From Christensenellaceae bacterium (GTDB taxonomy: Bacteria > Bacillota > Clostridia > Christensenellales > Borkfalkiaceae): 6,227 nucleotides of DNA. Location: positions 1 through 6,227 of the forward strand of contig CAOMHR010000100.1 of NCBI GenBank assembly GCA_948482865.1, written 5' to 3'. The notes beneath the pieces are model-generated. The model did not search any database, was not told where the DNA came from, and saw nothing but the letters and a program-made list of their open reading frames with translations. Made by a program: the position numbers and the translations under genes. Each line of letters begins with the position of its first letter. The stretch's first letter is position 1. Shown here piece by piece: positions 4,833 through 6,227 of the stretch.

Positions 4833-6227
4833 TCAATCCTTAAATGTGTGCGTTTCAAGCACTTGTTTTTTTGCGTTGGTGAATTTAAAACTTAGATTGC
4901 CGTCTTTTATTTCTATCGCCGTCCCCGTAAACTCAAAGGGCGAAACGCCTTCTTTGTCGGGATATTTGTTGCTGCGGATAGAGCCGCGCACTACGGGATA
5001 GTTTGCAACCGCGTTGTCCCATGTGTCCGAAAGCGTTACGTCCGTTTTGTGCGAATGTCCGCATATCGCAAAATCGGCGTCAAGGTTGGTTAGTTCAACA
5101 AGCTCTTGCGCCCAGCCGCTCCAACTGCAACTTTCCGCCTGATAGCCCGAAAGGGGGTAAGCCATGTGCGCGATTACAAAGTTAAATTCGCAGTCGTCCC
5201 AGCCGGACTGTTCTTTAATCCATTCGGTCTGTGCTTTGCGCATTTCGTCGAAGTTAGCTATCGGGCTTATCAGCGGGTTATCGTCCGCCATATCGCACGC
5301 GGTGTCAAGGACGAGCAGCGAAAGGGTTGTGCCTATCTTGTATCTGTAATAAAATCCCCTGTCCGCGCAACCCACGTATTTGCCGAAGTCCGCGGCGAGA
5401 TAGCCGTTGCACTCGTGGTTGCCGCGCGTAAATATCACGGGGCGGCTTCCGCCCGTTATGCGGTTGGCAAGTTTATATATCAGCGAAATCTGATACTCGC
5501 TTGAAACGTCGTTTATTATATCGCCGTTAAGAATAAGCAGGTCCAGTTTTTCGCCGAAGTAGGACGCGGCTTTTGCGGGTCCGGAAATACATTCGTGCGT
5601 GTCGGAAAGGTTGTAAATCTGCAACCCGTCGCTTTCGTCGGCGGGACGGAAATCGTAGCTCCTTTTGATTTTTGCGCCCTTGGAAGGCAGATACGCCTTA
5701 TTCAGCGCAACGCCCTGCGTTTCTATCGTGTAAGTTCTCGCCCGATCGAGCTGTTTCGCGGGGACGCTTATTTTGTGCAGGCGGCTTATATTGTTTTCGC
5801 CGTTGGTCTGGTCGTAGTAGGTTACGCCGTCCACCGTTACCGCGCCCGTGGATTTGTGCGAAGTGGCGAAAGCAATCTGGTATTCGCCGTCAACGGCAAA
5901 CACCGTCGCGCCCGCGCTCACGTAAAAGGGAACCGCGCCGAAAACCCCGAAAAGGCATATTATAAACAACACAGCGGAAACCGCTATTGCGGAAACGCGT
6001 TTCCATATTCCGGAAAGGCGGGGGAACGCGAATACGAAAAACAGTATCAGCGCGGCAATGCCCAGCGTTATAAAGTAGGGTTTGCCCGCAATGAAGAAGT
6101 ACGTCAGTTTTGAAAGCACAAACGCGAAAAACAGAAAATGCGCCAGCATAAGCGCGGGGCATATGCAGACCAGCGCGATTTCCAGCTTGCGGTTTTTGAA
6201 TATGTAAATATTCGTAACCTGCAATAC
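4833..6227 (-). CDS. Membrane-anchored calcineurin-like metallophosphoesterase (5' end probably outside the window)
   Basis: At least 463 residues, numbered from a TTG at 6224. The frame is open to the window edge and no ribosome site can be seen, so the true start is probably upstream. Three hydrophobic segments (about 14-37, 43-67, 80-100) come first. Basic residues before the first and after the second (PRLSGIWKR) suggest the N-terminus is inside and the rest outside the cell. Residues about 112-170 are beta-rich and may be a purple acid phosphatase-like N-terminal domain. The catalytic domain carries the full two-metal set: D208-x-H210 (LSDTHE), GD235 with N238/D239, GNHE 268-271, H353 (IAHMAY) and GHSH 389-392. 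The family hydrolyses phosphomonoesters or phosphodiesters using two metal ions; the substrate is unknown. It is the first visible gene of a two-gene operon with the acetyltransferase. Its codons are clearly more GC-rich than those of the plus-strand cluster. Long frames on its opposite strand are shadows. Confidence 0.88.
   Translation of the reverse strand, partial: VLQVTNIYIFKNRKLEIALVCICPALMLAHFLFFAFVLSKLTYFFIAGKPYFITLGIAALILFFVFAFPRLSGIWKRVSAIAVSAVLFIICLFGVFGAVPFYVSAGATVFAVDGEYQIAFATSHKSTGAVTVDGVTYYDQTNGENNISRLHKISVPAKQLDRARTYTIETQGVALNKAYLPSKGAKIKRSYDFRPADESDGLQIYNLSDTHECISGPAKAASYFGEKLDLLILNGDIINDVSSEYQISLIYKLANRITGGSRPVIFTRGNHECNGYLAADFGKYVGCADRGFYYRYKIGTTLSLLVLDTACDMADDNPLISPIANFDEMRKAQTEWIKEQSGWDDCEFNFVIAHMAYPLSGYQAESCSWSGWAQELVELTNLDADFAICGHSHKTDVTLSDTWDNAVANYPVVRGSIRSNKYPDKEGVSPFEFTGTAIEIKDGNLSFKFTNAKKQVLETHTFKD
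4837..4841 (-). promoter_or_regulatory. Ribosome binding site of the acetyltransferase, inside the phosphoesterase 3' end
   Basis: On the minus strand AAGGA precedes the ATG at 4830 by 6 bases and overlaps the last codons (Phe-Lys-Asp) of the phosphoesterase. This placement chooses ATG 4830 over the in-frame TTG 4836 and suggests translational coupling of the two genes. Confidence 0.75.

Noticed and set aside
4831..4836. TTG at 4836 as start of the acetyltransferase, overlapping the phosphoesterase stop
   Set aside because: It directly abuts the AAGGA ribosome site, leaving no spacing, while ATG 4830 has a 6-base spacing.
5595..6113. Long open frame (172 codons) on the plus strand, with further ones at 5106-5504, 5672-5965 and 5003-5185
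   Set aside because: They lie wholly antisense to the phosphoesterase, whose catalytic motifs are complete. The encoded proteins are arginine-rich without recognisable domains, which is expected from the antisense of a GC-rich gene.

Overview
The window reads as a chromosomal segment of a low-to-mid GC, Shine-Dalgarno-using bacterium, most likely a Bacillota/Clostridia-type gut organism. This placement is an inference from AAAGGAG-type ribosome sites, a lipoprotein signal, long Gram-positive-like signal peptides and abundant InlB-type (Listeria-Bacteroides) surface repeats. It is not proven: there is no rRNA or marker gene here. TGA is used as a stop.

Left two thirds, plus strand: a cluster of exported InlB-repeat proteins. 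The window opens on the last 28 codons of a divergent InlB-repeat protein (1-87). Seventeen bases later comes a 578-residue secreted protein (105-1841) with four classical InlB B-repeats and an unassigned beta-rich C-terminal domain. Its reading frame opens on an ATT codon behind a strong ribosome site, so a caller limited to ATG/GTG/TTG would cut off the signal peptide and start at 399. The 182-base gap 1842-2023 holds a GC-rich hairpin and then a well-formed promoter whose predicted transcription start falls on the ATG of the next gene. That gene (2024-4252) encodes a 742-residue lipoprotein. It has four divergent InlB repeats, one classical repeat, a zincin-like domain with HEFTH, and a final divergent repeat whose tail closely matches the truncated protein at the left edge. 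The first and third genes are therefore paralogous at least at their 3' ends, with the 578-residue protein between them.

Right third, minus strand: a two-gene operon convergent with the cluster. A membrane-anchored calcineurin-like metallophosphoesterase (its 5' end runs off the window) is followed after 2 bases by a GNAT acetyltransferase with a cysteine-rich C-terminus. The 92-base convergent gap 4253-4344 contains one GC hairpin that could terminate both directions. This part is visibly richer in GC than the surface-protein cluster.

No RNA gene, CRISPR array, transposase or integrase was recognised. The most interesting material is the metalloprotease-like lipoprotein framed by InlB repeats, the ATT start, the apparently leaderless promoter bracketed by an 11-bp inverted repeat, and the shared 3' ends.
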